Counted from the first letter of the stretch, positions 1 to 10,682 are shown. The stretch is DNA of 26,650 nt from Phallusia fumigata (GCA_008931825.1 QXVZ01023217.1:4038-30687); one strand, 5' to 3'. Made by a program: numbers and translations. The notes: generated by a model from the letters alone, not told the origin.

Positions 1-1302
1 AATTTTCCTTGCAGATTTCCTGTATTATCACCGCCTTATTATAATTCAAAATCCACCTAACAGCTAACTTAGTTTGCTTGACACAAGTAAAGCCAAAAAA
101 CGCCCGATTTAAATTATTGACAAAATAAAACCAATAACTGTTCTTAAAACGTTCTTTTGTGGCTAATCTGTATGTTTTGCTTAACTTACCAACAAGTGAC
201 ACAAAAAATTTAAAACTTGCACCTGAAACAGTGGCGTTAACGCCCAGCTACGAGCTAAGCTTCTGCGTTGCTATGACAACAAATGACGTCATTCTTACGT
301 CACAGCCAAAATTATTTGTCAAAGAAACAATTAGGTTCAAAAAACTTCCAGCCATTAAAACAAGTTGACGAAAAAAGGTAAAAACCATGTACCATCTGTT
401 GTTAAAACCGTACCAAGTCGCCCCATTGAAAGCTACATGCATTCTCGTGCGACAACTTGTGTTTGATAGATAGACTTTGGTGTCACCAAGTGCAACATGG
501 TATCACGGTATCACCAGGTGAAACTGTGCTGCGCCACCTACCGGATGTTTCGAAAACCTTGTGGCGATGTGCAACATGTGCCGAAGGTGCACGAGGTGCT
601 GTTTTTAGCTCGCGAGCCCGTCTCAGGACCAGAGGCTGCCCTGTCTGCCTTTCGTTAGTTTGTGGTACAATACAATGCATCTCACTTGCCGTAAGCAGGG
701 GACGCAATGTAGAATATTGTAATGAAACACATTCTTTATTGGATGTTATTGCTTACAGGAATGGCAGTATGTGTAGTGAAAGCCACCTTTCCAGTTTAAT
801 CAATGTCATGGTCCTCTATCATAAGTATGTACAGTACTGGTAATGTGTTTTTTCCTTTGGTTTTGATTCAAGGTCTAGCTATTTCATGTTATAAAGGATT
901 ATGTACAAAGTGATATGTACAAGTTTTTATACTTTAGTTCCAAAAAAGCTGTTATAGGAGGTGCACTAAGTAAGCACTACTGTTAAATTTTGTTTCGATA
1001 AATAATACAAAATAAGTCAAACATCTTTATTTGCAATTATCAACTGAGGTATAATTTAAAGAAACAGGAACTAATAAATGTTCAACCAAACTGTTTTACT
1101 TAAAATTTTTGTATCAACGTAAGAGCGTTGCATGTTCTAACTTGCTTAATAATGAAAATGGGTTTTTTATTCTTAATAGCTATACGGGGGATAAAAGACA
1201 AATGTTATACCTCCTGGTCTGCCTAAAAATGCTTACATTTAAATCTGGTTCCTATCTACCCCATCATTGCTTCATAATTGTAGGCATTGCACAGTTTTTC
1301 TT
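1..1302. other. 3' flank of gene A; no gene supported
   Basis: AT-rich sequence beyond the 3' end of gene A. The longest open frame (457-843, plus) has no recognisable domain, no partner exon with matching phase and an overlapping open frame on the other strand, so I do not call it. A perfect CRE-type palindrome TGACGTCA lies at 284-291 with a second half site just after it; this could be a regulatory site of a gene further left, but a single 8-bp match is weak evidence. Confidence 0.5.
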
Positions 1303-1308
1303 TTTATT
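1303..1308 (-). terminator. Candidate poly(A) signal of gene A
   Basis: TTTATT on the plus strand, so AATAAA on the minus strand, about 95 nt past the gene A stop codon. Further copies at 1066... are absent in this spacing, but others lie at 1166-1171 and 1026-1031, so the exact cleavage site is uncertain. Confidence 0.45.
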
Positions 1309-1399
1309 GCTTGGAATTCTTTTTTTCTGTTACCATCACCAGTTCTGCCAAACCAACACAATTAATTGAATTAGGAATAATTGTATGTGCTTGGTGTAT

Positions 1400-1897
1400 T
1401 CAAACAGTTCGAAGTTTGTTTCGGAATTCCTCTAAATATCTGCAAACAACATTTTTTGTAATGGTTGCTTGTTGACATAAAAACTTTGTAAAGAAATGAC
1501 TTATATGAGCTTGTTGAATATAAGTTACATTTTAACAATATTAGTTTAGGTTTTGAGGTCTTACATTTTCATAAAACAAAAAATACGTACAGCTTTGCCA
1601 AATTTGGTTCAGCTGGATAACTACTCCATGAACTGACTTTAGCATATAGTCGTATTTCGTTCAACCTGTCAGAAAGCAGCGATTTTATTGGTTATCTGTT
1701 GGCCTGATATAACGGAAATTTACTAACTTGGTTAAATCAAAGTCTTTACAATTGGTTCCTGGCAGTATATAATTTGGACTTGTTGTACACTCATAAGTGT
1801 CCAATTTTGGTACAGTTATTGTGTATGTTGCATAAGGACTTTTACAAGGTTTGTAGCTTGCAAACTCGGTTTCATCATTGTTGCAAAACTCGTACAC
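1400..1897 (-). other. Gene A exons 22-24: C-terminal four-cysteine module and stop
   Basis: Exon 22 (1897-1728) encodes VYEFCNND... with four cysteines in YEFC, KPCK, YECT and TNCK contexts; exon 23 (1665-1591) encodes NEIRLYAKVSSW...; exon 24 (1439-1400) ends EEFRNKLRTV-stop. Reading straight through exon 22 would instead hit a stop at 1685, but the paralogue on the plus strand at 25279-25829 has the same 75-bp next exon (NTIRVYAKIQSW) in the same phase, which fixes this gene model. Confidence 0.8.
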
Positions 1898-4800
1898 CTG
1901 TGACATAATAAATATGTTAAAATATGTCTGGTATGTTTACATGCATTTTAAAATTACAGGGTCTTCAAATTTTTCATTCAGCATAGGATCGTCTACTGAT
2001 GACATTAACTCTGTGGAATCAAATGACATGAGTCTTCCTTTATCATCCTCCTCTGGAGTTTGTTGTAACAGTGATGTTGTAGTGTTTTCATCTGCTAGTG
2101 GTATCAAAAACTGAGAGTCTCCCTGATGTGACACAAACAGGTAGGTTCTGAAAATATACAAATGAAACATGAAAACAAATGTACATAGGTTGCTTGCATG
2201 CAAAATTAAAAACCGCATAAAATCATTACAGCAGGATTTGATCAAAACCTTAACAATGGACATACTTTGTTGGCACGTTGTTTGATTGTGTTTCACCAAT
2301 GATTTCTAAGTACAAACCAATTAGACGTGCGTTAAAACAGTTGGTACATCTGTTTGTAAATGGATTGTTAGGGTCAATGTTCAAAGTAATTTGAAATTGT
2401 CCTGTTGACTGCAGCTGACTGATCACTGCTGGAGAGTTGGCCTAAAAACAGATCAAATAAAAGTAAAACCAAAAATTGCATTACGATAATGGCTTAAGCA
2501 AAGCAAAAATTAAACACTGAAAATCACAAACAAGCCTGAAACAAAGGGATTTAGTCAAGCTGATGTACATACCTCAGTAAAGTCCCAATATCCTGTAAAA
2601 ACGTGTGATGCCGGTCCAGCAGATGTAGCTACGTAATCTAGGAACAAGTCCCGGTCATCGTGCAGTTGTTGGTAGATCAGTTGTAATTGAAACATTCCGT
2701 TTAATGACCCACTGTTCAGAACTACTGTCTATTTTTAAATGCAATAAGATTAATGGTAATGTTAACATCTTTGTGTACATTGTTTATAATTTGTGCCGTA
2801 CCTTATCGCTGAAACTTATTGAAAATTTTCCCAGTGCATCAAAGTCCCACAAACTTTCAAACTGGTAAGCTTTTGAAAGCTCATAGATAGTTTCCATAAT
2901 TTTATTTTCCTGTTGTTGATATAAACTGTGAAACCAAACAATTTCGGTCAGTTTTTTTAAACAGAAGCTTTAACTCATTTTGTGAAAACGGATACTTAAG
3001 TAAGATGTCTGAAAGAGAAGCTCTTCCCTCCATTGTTACGCCGTTTTCAGCTGATTCCAATGCGTTGTTAGCGGACGTTTGTGCCTCTTCCAAAACTTCC
3101 CGATTGTAGCCAATTTGCTGCCATGTAGTAATACATTATCAATTGCATAATTACGCCCAAATCATCAACAACCTTTAACTGTGCATCCATGTTCATCAGC
3201 TGGGCAATCAGTATGACCCGGAACGAACCGTCACGAAAGTAATCGTCAATCAGCCTTTCCAGCGTGATCGCCTTGAAACAATTAATGTTATAACAACCAA
3301 TCAGTTTGGACTAACGATGAATTTTGTTTAACTTTTTCAAAACTAATATCACAGCAAGAAACCGTGTTGTTTGTTCTACCATCGTCTCTAAACTCATACT
3401 CTAAACTACTTACGTCTTCAGAACCTGGATCCTCAAACAGGCAACGAAGTTCTTGCACCAGCAAACTTCTGCTCTTTGCCAAATCGCTAAGCATTATTAC
3501 AGGTACCGCCGATGCGTCCATCGTACTGTAGTCAAAATCTTCTGGTCGTGTTGCGTTGTAATCGTACCCAAACTGGAGACTGTAGTATTTGAGCGCAACC
3601 GGTTATAAAGTTTTGTAAAATAAAATATGCAAGAGCTAACAACTTATAAACCCACTTGGACTTCAGCGATGACTGCATTTCTTCGAAAGTTGGCGATTCA
3701 CATTCAGGATCATCTCGCATTCTTTGAATAAACTAAAGTAATGTTTAGTCTTTAATGCTGAAGCGCATTGTCACATCAGTAGCAACATACTCACCGACAT
3801 GGAGTTTCCAAAAGCGTCGTCTGCATTTTTTGAAAATATTTCCATTACCGCGCCGACCAGCCCACCAAGTAAATCAGAAATAGCCTCTTTAATTTTCTGT
3901 AATTTTAAACTTATGTCAACATATGTGCAACCAAAATGACTCGTTTTAAGAGCCCTTAGAAGTCCTGCAAATAATTGAGAGTTTAGTTGAGAGTCAGATA
4001 TGCTCAAATATAAACCCTAAAAGTAATTTTTAACTTTTCAAATATCTGCTCTCCGACACAGTAGAATATGAGCAGTAACGCTTCATTTCTAGGAAAACGC
4101 CGCTTAAGATGACTTTAAGAAAAACTCTTGGTCAACTATATTTTAAAGCAGGAGGATTTTTTACGTTACTTTTTTAAAGGACGAACCTTCGAACAAATCA
4201 GTGTATTTTTCAGTAACCGAAAGAGTCTTAGTTCCTAAATTAAATGCAGTTTATGTAGTTTCTTAAAAATGCAAAAAATCGAAGCCTACCATTGTAACCA
4301 AAACTTTGACGGCAAGCGCCTTGATTTGAATCATCTCTTTTCCCATTGTAACTTCCATTTGTTTTAGCGCCTTGAGGTACAATTGCTTTTTGTTCTTTAG
4401 GTCGCTTTCCTCTGACGCAAGAACTTGGTCGTTCACAGAAACCACCCCATTAACAATGTCGGAAATGGCTTGAATTGACTGCAGATCGTCGTTCATCTGG
4501 AGAAAATGTCGATGGTTAGTTGATGTCTTACTTTACACCAGAAGTGGGCAACCTTTTGAACGAAGCGTGCCAGTTTAAAATAAAAGGGGAGGACTTCGCG
4601 TGCCATGTTGATGACGTCACTACTTTGTGTTTTTGCGTTTAGTAAGCTAATCGTTACAATCCGTAAAAACCCGATTTACACGCGCTCTCTGTGCTGGGAC
4701 GTTGCTGTAGTTGCATTTACATGACGATAAAAGAACAATTAACTTGGCTCAAAACTGAAATATGAACTCGTAAGTCATTTGGCGTGCCGTGAATAATCAC

Positions 4801-7800
4801 CTCGCGTGTCAGGGGTTGGCGATTCTGCTTTATAATTTAACTTTACTTACGCTCATAAAAACCGTGTTAAATGTATCCTCTAGCGATTCGCCAACATCCA
4901 GCAGTTCCTTTGTTCGCTCATCCAGGTATTTCCAGTTTTTGTCCGGGGCGTAATTTTCTTCGTTACCGTAGTAGTCAAATCCTTGTTCAATATAATCGGA
5001 AAGATCGTCGGCCTAGGTGAATAAAAAAGCAGAAAATTTTGTAATCTGTAAACACGTCTGACGTTTATAGATTAACCTCATGATTCTCATAGCGTCGTTT
5101 TAATTTTCCAAGAGCGTCACACAATAATTCCGTTTCGTAACTAAACTGTTTTTGTATTAATAACTACAAGTTTGACAACAAGCGTCTTTATTAAATACTT
5201 ATCGCTGGTGAGTCTCGAGTCCAACCAACTTTTTTGAAGGCCTCGCATCGAAAAACACACAGACACACTAGTTTAAGCCTAAAAAACTGTTCACAACATC
5301 GGGTGGGTGCGATGCAGCGTCATTTGGTAACTTAGATACCTAAAGATATGCTTTGAAACGGTTAATAATGGTTAATAGCCCACGGGCACCTGTTTATAAA
5401 GCAAACTGGTTTCATCAGCAACCGCAAGCATGAAATCAAAAACATCCTTCGCCTTTTCGTTGTTGTTTCTCTGAAACAACATTTCTCCTTCTCTCTGTAT
5501 CATTCGTAGCAGCTCAGTATCGTCAACAAACCATTCTTTCACTGAGTCGACTGTCTCGAAATCAGTGAAACCAAACCTTCCTTGATTTCCCTGAAAAATA
5601 AACAGGAAATTACAAAAAACGACCGGCAAAAATCAAATACCTTTCAATAAAATAACGTGATTTATGACTGGGACAAATTTTCAGCCAACTTCTGCCAATT
5701 GCCTTGATTGTGACCGGCCAAACAAACTATTGCAGTTTAACTGCTTGTTAAAAAGCAGTCGTTGCCAACCTATTTGTGGTCGCGTACCACTTGGAGATGA
5801 CGCACTGTCGAGTTCAACGAAATGTAATTTCGATCAGAAAACTATTTTATTTTGTGAATTGAATAATTTAAATGCAACGAAGAACGCAATTCAATTTCAT
5901 GCGCGAAAGGTGTTCGCGTCCCACCTGGAATACCTTCCGATTGGAATAACTTGTATGTAGGATAAACAAATATTCCCTTACCACAGATGGTATTTCATAC
6001 ATCATAAACCCGTCTGTACCTCCCGGACCGCTTTTTCCGGTTGCACCACGATGGCCACAGTCCGCGCCTTTGTCTTTGCATTGAGGCCAGCAAAATATTA
6101 CGCACAGCAAATACCTGTTGCAAGCACATCCGCAAGCACCCTGTCCTCCCAACCTTAATATAATGGTTACATTTAAAACGTTACAATATTAAAAAATTAT
6201 CTTATGTCATTTAGGTGAAATAAACTTTCAGGATCGTTTTCTTTGCAAGTGGAATTAGTTGGCGGAACAAAGGTTTTAAAAACTAACAAAGAATATTCGA
6301 CGTAGCTATTTTGACTCGCAGATTAGAGTACGTCATCAATAGTTGAGGCATATTGATGATATCCAGCAACCAAAAAAGGAAGTTAAACTGAGGGTATGTA
6401 ACTGTGAATGCGTCCATCAGGTAAGCGTAATTATCTTGGAATGCTTATTCTGGAGTATCTAGAACTATCTAGAAAGTACATAACACGTTCACGTTTTTAT
6501 TTTTTTAAATCATGCGCAGAATCACGATAGTTTATTGTGATTCAATGAACGCGGAACTTTATCTAACCATACTGTGCAAAAACAATGTTTGCTTACCCTC
6601 CAGCGCCTCCATTCCCATGCGCCGCTACGCGTCCTGCGTTTCCCGGGATTTGGATCAGTGATGCGTAACCAGACAGATTTTGGGTGTATAGAGTAACATT
6701 TCCTGTGTCACCGCCTGGTGATGTTGCTCCGCATATCTTGCCTGGATTTCCTTTTACCCCAGGATCTCCTGGTCTTCCTATCTCGAACAAGGCAAGTCGT
6801 TACCAAATGTTGAGACATAGGAATTAAGTTACCTCTATATCAGGGGTGCACAACCTGCGGCCGCTGATACCAATTTATGAAGCCGCGCACAGGTTTATGG
6901 CCGTGCATGCTTGAGTGAATATACTGTTGCTGTCAGGCATTGTATGAATTTACGAAGGCTATTTTGTAGCAAATATATTTTTTGTCCGGGCGTTTTTACG
7001 TCCTATTGTGATGGCTTCCTTCCTGTGCTTTAAGCGTTATTCACCCTGAGGAAGACGACCTGAATAGGACGTCGAAACGTAGGTACACAAAAATACTCTT
7101 GCCAAAAGAGCATTTCTTAATTTCATAATTTTTTTTGGCTGGATAAAAAGCATGTAAAAACAAGAAAATCTTTGAAAAAATTAACACGTTTAGGCATGAG
7201 AAAATGGGATAGTTCCAGAAGAAACCCATTTCTTTACAATATACAATTAATAAAAAAATAACTTATTTGTTACTCACTGACGGCCGTTGGTAAAATAAAG
7301 TCTGAATGTTTTACCGGTGTGATATATTCCGTTATCCCACACGGAACCGCAGTCAGATTTGCACTTGTCTTTGCAGTTGTAGCTTGCCCCGTTGTTTCCT
7401 TTCGCTCCGGCACTTCCATCTCCTCCTTCTTGTGGATTTGTGCTATCTGATCCCTAAAATGGCAGATTTTACAGGGTCTCTAAGTTTCCAAATTATGAAA
7501 TATCGTGTAGAACAGTGGCTTTTAACGACATATTTCTAAACCTTATCTTGGACATGTAAGAAAAGGTTGAGAAACACTGGTTTAGAATTACCTGCGAAAG
7601 AATACGAACGTTTCCTTGCAAATCAAACGCGAACACTTTAATATCGGGGCTGGTAAGACCGGGTGAGCTGCCGTCACCTGCAATATCGTTATTCGCTTGT
7701 GGAGCAACAAAACAATTTTCATTCCGACAGCGTTTGGGAGCCTTAATTAAAATATATATTTTTTGAAAAGCAACTCGGTGTCCACAAAAAGCAACTATGT

Positions 7801-9730
7801 TATGCTACTGGCGTACCCGCATGTCCAGTACTTCTCCCTGGGATATTATTTTTCGTGCGTGGACTGTGACTTTGTTGAGGCCGTAAAACGGTTCTACACT
7901 GCCATCGACGTATAAAGTGTCGCATCGTACGTTGACTTGAATGTCTGTTTTATCTGCGGTTGTTTCCGTTATTGGAAAAAGTCTGCACACAACAACTGAT
8001 TAGAGAAGCCACGTATATAATTCTGTGGCGTCGTTGTTTTCCTAGTTTTGACGTCAGTGAGCCCTTTAACAAATGGTTGGATCGTCGAAACCCGTTTAGA
8101 CACATGCTTTACGCCAGGTGTCGGCGAGAAGCCGCGGGTCAACACCAAGATCAGCAAGGTCTCACTGGGGCGTTTAAATTATCCACCTACAATCTCGTTC
8201 CATTCATTGTTTATGGAGTTGTTAAAACTACCGACTGTATAGGGTATTTCGGTCAAGCTGATTGGCCGCGGTATAATTTTGCTTGGCCGACTGTAGGTTG
8301 CTGACCCCTGTTTTACGCGCAGTGTTTATGATATAGCTTAAAAACATAATATATGACAATAAAGTTCCAAGACAAGTGTGTCAGGGAAAAAGAGTCCAGC
8401 GTTGCTTACAAATTGATACTTACTTGTTCGTGTTGTCTCCGAGCTGTTCGAAAAGCTGTGACGTGTACACATCTCTTCCAAAGACGTCCATAATGTTTTC
8501 GTTTGCTTCGTCTTTTGTTACTGTTGGGGCAAAAATAGCCGCTGGCTGACCCATTGGCACATTTCCCTGAAACTCGACTTCACCCAAAAGTGTCTCTTTG
8601 TCTGAAAAAGTTTTAGGGCCAAAAACAGTTAACTACTTAAAAAACTTATTATGGCAGTAAAGCCCATTCGACAATCTAAAACAAAACCTGCAGCCAAGAA
8701 TGGCGGTGCGGTTCTGTACGTATTAAGTTGTGCGTACTGTACCACTGTACCATGCCTTTGTTTATTTTCGTTGCGTACCGAAGTGCTATCCTTTCTTGCG
8801 AAAGTTTGTGTGTGTTATTTATTTAAGGAACCTGCAAAGTAGTATTTCGCGGTCCAGTAAAGTTTCATTTCTGATCCCCAACCCGCGGAGTTTTCGTTTT
8901 TAATCGTTGCAAGAAAGTCCATGTTCCTCACTCTCGATGTGATGACATTAAACCTAGTAAATTAGTATTTGATTTAAAACAAAAAATGGACGTATTTTTG
9001 ATACACATACAGGAACTTTTAGTGCGTACATTCTTTTATTGAACAAGTTTGCAATTTTATCATTTGATCACAGGTTTACCAAACATAGCCTATGTATTCC
9101 GAACATCACTAAATTACTCAGTACACACTACTCTAGAGTAGGTCTACTGGTTTTTGTGTGTTTGGTTTCAGGCAATAAACATTTAAAGCGTAAATTCTTA
9201 TTACATATGCGACCACAGCACCATATTCGCACGCAGGTATCAACAACAAAGCGACCTACCTTTCGCTCACATCTCTTCTAGCCCACGCGTATACAACTGG
9301 GGGCTCCGGAAATACCACGTTAAAGCCAACTGTCGTTTGCAGTGTATCAGTAGATGAGGAACTGATAGTTACACTTCCTAAACATCAAATTAAAACGGGT
9401 CTGAAAAAACTGAAATCAGGTATTAACTGCTATTAGTTCACTAAGTGTGTCAAGTGGCAAATGCCGACCAGATCTAGCAATTTATTTGTAACCAAAAAAA
9501 ATGTAACAGAGAACTTTGGCGGGTAGAGGGGGCACAGAGTGACAAAGATTTAATAACATCATATTGTTTCTCAACAAGATATCTACAAAAACATTAATTT
9601 TTTTAAAGATTTATGTCGTTGCTATATGAAATCATTACACAAATATTCTATACATACCTTTGTCTTCCAGCGCCCAACCCACAGCTGCTAGAGCTGTCAC
9701 AATTACCAGCGCTACGTACATTTGTTTCAT
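1400..9730 (-). CDS. Gene A: secreted glycine-rich/collagen-like multidomain protein, 24 exons, about 1131 aa
   Basis: Exons in coding order (complement): 9730-9658, 9377-9260, 8953-8832, 8601-8424, 7982-7817, 7741-7592, 7453-7282, 6777-6597, 6153-5982, 5590-5390, 5012-4851, 4496-4290, 3896-3795, 3732-3652, 3572-3414, 3271-3173, 3117-2996, 2925-2802, 2728-2573, 2441-2266, 2147-1958, 1897-1728, 1665-1591, 1439-1400. They sum to 3396 bases, a multiple of three, and each donor and acceptor phase agrees. Two junctions are uncertain. Exon 16 could end at 3155 instead (six more codons). Exon 7 is ended at a GTCAGT donor to keep frame, although a stronger GTGAGT lies 4 nt further on. The product starts with a signal peptide (MKQMYVALVIV...) and has no obvious C-terminal membrane anchor, so it is probably secreted. 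I do not recognise a named family. It is not a classical collagen because Gly-X-Y runs are short and interrupted. The three last exons have a paralogue at 25279-25829. Confidence 0.8.
1958..2728 (-). other. Gene A exons 19-21: beta-rich module plus acidic linker (residues about 864-1037)
   Basis: Exons 19-20 return to beta-like sequence (VVLNSGSLNGMFQLQLIYQQ; GQFQITLNIDPNNPF; a CTNC pair; ARLIGLYLEIIG). Exon 21 begins with TYLFVSHQGDSQFLIPL and then becomes a Ser/Thr/Asp/Glu-rich linker. The phases are 0/0, 0/2 and 2/0, all consistent. Confidence 0.6.
4539..4827. mobile_element. hAT-like MITE in gene A intron 11
   Basis: Starts CAGAAGTGGGCAACC and ends GGTTGGCGATTCTG, giving imperfect terminal inverted repeats of the hAT type. 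Flanked by 8-bp candidate target duplications CTTTACAC (4531-4538) and CTTTATAA (4828-4835), six of eight matching. No transposase frame inside, so non-autonomous and old. Confidence 0.65.
5078..5262. repeat. Dispersed repeat, same family as 21641-21831
   Basis: Lies in gene A intron 10. It shares a long run of similarity, same orientation, with 21641-21831 (and its copy 23674-23864), including ACAATAATTCCGTTTCGTA and a GTCCAACCAACTT stretch. The outer ends (CGTGGTTCACAA... and ...CGCATCAAAAAAGTTTGAGAC in the better preserved copy) look like inverted hAT-type termini. Confidence 0.6.
5982..7453 (-). other. Gene A exons 7-9: glycine-rich, collagen-like segment with cysteine clusters (residues about 270-444)
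   Basis: Short Gly-X-Y runs (GGDGSAGAKGNNGA; RPGDPGVKGNPGK; GHRGATGKSGPGG) alternate with cysteine-rich inserts (NCKDKCKSDCG; GACGCACN; CWPQCKDKGADC) and one beta-like stretch (GNVTLYTQNLSG). About ten cysteines in this part suggest a disulphide-bonded extracellular fold. Runs are too short for a fibrillar triple helix; glycine-rich turns of a beta-helix are an alternative reading. Confidence 0.65.
6841..7125. repeat. Composite repeat: hAT-type 5' end plus hammerhead-like fragment
   Basis: In gene A intron 7. It opens with CAGGGGTGCACAACCTGCGG, a typical hAT-like terminus with no matching right end, and continues into a second repeat (7036-7125) holding CTGAGGA, a GACG/CGTC stem and GAAACGT. 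The second part is related to the reverse complement of 21003-21131, so it is a dispersed element, possibly a retroelement tail. Confidence 0.5.
7513..7579. mobile_element. 67-bp hAT-like MITE in gene A intron 6
   Basis: Begins CAGTGGCTTTTAAC and ends GGTTGAGAAACACTG (reverse complement CAGTGTTTCTCAACC). Flanking 8-bp repeats GTGTAGAA (7505-7512) and GTTTAGAA (7580-7587) match in seven of eight positions. It fills much of a 138-bp intron. Confidence 0.7.
7592..9377 (-). other. Gene A exons 2-6: beta-rich N-terminal domains (residues about 25-269)
   Basis: Exons 2-4 carry alternating hydrophobic/polar segments typical of beta-sandwich sheets (for example VTISSSSTDTLQTTVGFNVV, and a stretch with WGSEMKLYW). 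Exon 5 reads as successive short strands (DIQVNVRCDTLYVDGSV, then GLNKVTVHARKI), a pattern of the kind seen in right-handed beta-helix proteins where each rung repeats a 'tL.v.gs...G.n.vtI.Ar.i' phrase. Exon 6 continues with DIKVFAFDLQGNVRILSQ and leads straight into the glycine-rich part. The beta-helix reading is an inference from pattern only. Confidence 0.55.
8115..8310. mobile_element. hAT-like MITE in gene A intron 4
   Basis: Starts CAGGTGTCGGCGA and ends TTGCTGACCCCTG (reverse complement CAGGGGTCAGCAA), with flanking CTTTACGC (8107-8114) and TTTTACGC (8311-8318), seven of eight matching. Open frames across it are by-products. Confidence 0.7.
9658..9730 (-). other. Gene A exon 1: start codon and signal peptide
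   Basis: ATG at 9730-9728 opens a 24-residue exon with a basic start, a run of Val/Leu/Ala/Ile and an AVGWA-type cleavage region before an acidic LEDK. Donor GTATGT follows in phase 1. A pyrimidine-poor TTGTTGCAG lies about 15 nt upstream of the ATG and could accept a spliced leader, a common mode in ascidians; the TATA box further up argues for a plain promoter too. Confidence 0.75.
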
Positions 9731-9843
9731 GTTGCCTATATTCTGCAACAAATACCTGAAAACCTATAAGTTTATCTTGTTATATATCGGCGGTCTATTG
9801 AGAATTGCAACTGCGAATAACCCTGGGTAGGAAATGATTGCAG

Positions 9844-9851
9844 CTTTTATA
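9844..9851 (-). promoter_or_regulatory. TATA box of gene A
   Basis: TATAAAAG on the minus strand, about 115 nt upstream of the ATG, in the context GTTCGCTATAAAAGCTGC. A start site about 30 nt downstream would give a 5' UTR near 85 nt. Confidence 0.55.
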
Positions 9852-10414
9852 GCGAACTGCAATTAGTAGACGTTTTATGAGAGTTTGGCAGCTGCACTCC
9901 AACGCAGCAAAACATTTTATCAGGAGCTGCTCCGATATTGACAAGCGGTTGAACGTGGAGTGTCTTGTATCCATTTATAGTTGCTGTTTAAACGGTTACG
10001 GGAATTAAGTTGTTGTCGCCATGGCCGTGGCAACTTGTTAGTTGCGTTTGTTTTTTATTTCCAACCTTCCCACCGGCGTGGCAGAAACGCCCCATCTTGG
10101 CTTGGAGTAAGTCCACGTGCCGATGCCGCGCCAAAAATATAAAAGGTCTACGTGATATGCATCAGGAACATAGGCGCCGGCACGTACACATTTGTGCCCT
10201 CCTGGAATTCCAAAAAATGTACTTTAATAGTGTTCTATCAAAAAAATCATATGAAATACAAAGTATGCATGCATTAAGATTTGCCCCCTCTTGGACAATT
10301 TTCCGTCTACGTGATAAGCATCAAGAACTAATCCTAGTAGTGAGATAACTAAGCAAATCTGCGTAACGGAAGAGTTGAACTTTTGTACGCTTTTGTACTT
10401 TGTATAACCTAGGG

Positions 10415-10682
10415 CAGTGGTTTTAAACCTTTTTGTATTGATGGACCGATTTTAATGTAGGTAAGCAGTCCCAGACCTCCTAAGTTTTAGGTAGTTTTTG
10501 TCTACATGTTATGTATTCACGCCCTAAACCACCAAAATGAAAAGTGCCACGCACGTGAACCATAGGCTGCAAACCGGTGTCGATGTAATGCACACATGAA
10601 GTGTAGGGTATCTTTGCAGCGAATATTTTTCAAAGAATTTATTTTGACAACGCTTTGTGGGATCCCCGGCTGAGAACCACTG
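10415..10682. mobile_element. hAT-like MITE between the divergent genes
   Basis: Starts CAGTGGTTTTAAACC and ends GGCTGAGAACCACTG (reverse complement CAGTGGTTCTCAGCC). Candidate 8-bp target duplications ACCTAGGG (10407-10414) and ATCTGGGG (10683-10690), six of eight matching. No coding capacity. Confidence 0.7.

Larger units (their letters stand above)
2802..5590 (-). other. Gene A exons 10-18: long alpha-helical section (residues about 445-863)
   Basis: Nine exons, most in phase 0, encode acidic, heptad-like helical sequence (for example KEWFVDDTELLRMIQ, LKNKKQLYLKALKQMEVTM, YNREVLEEAQTSANNALES). Exon 13 holds a hydrophobic, glycine-containing helix (ISDLLGGLVGAVMEIF, about residues 639-654) unlike its charged neighbours. 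The overall look is a helical bundle or coiled coil. I know no family that fits exactly. Confidence 0.6.

Noticed and set aside
457-843. 128-residue open frame near the left edge
   Set aside because: No domain, no matching exon, an overlapping minus-strand frame of similar quality, and cysteine/arginine-rich composition typical of chance frames.
1685-1727. Reading gene A exon 22 through to the stop at 1685
   Set aside because: The paralogue at 25279-25829 shows the same donor position and phase, and a homologous 75-bp exon exists at 1591-1665.
3897-4007. Upstream extension of gene A exon 13
   Set aside because: The frame stays open, but the only earlier acceptor (TTTGCAG) has the wrong phase, while TTACAG at 3897 fits phase 0.
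7046-7079. Calling a functional hammerhead ribozyme
   Set aside because: One extra A between CUGANGA and stem II, and stems I and III cannot be drawn with confidence, so only a resemblance is reported.
5982-7453. Calling gene A a collagen
   Set aside because: Gly-X-Y runs are only a few triplets long and broken by cysteine-rich inserts, with no fibrillar or network-type C-terminal domain.
7960-8304. Overlapping open frames on both strands in gene A intron 4
   Set aside because: They run across a hAT-like MITE with target duplications and show no coding signal.
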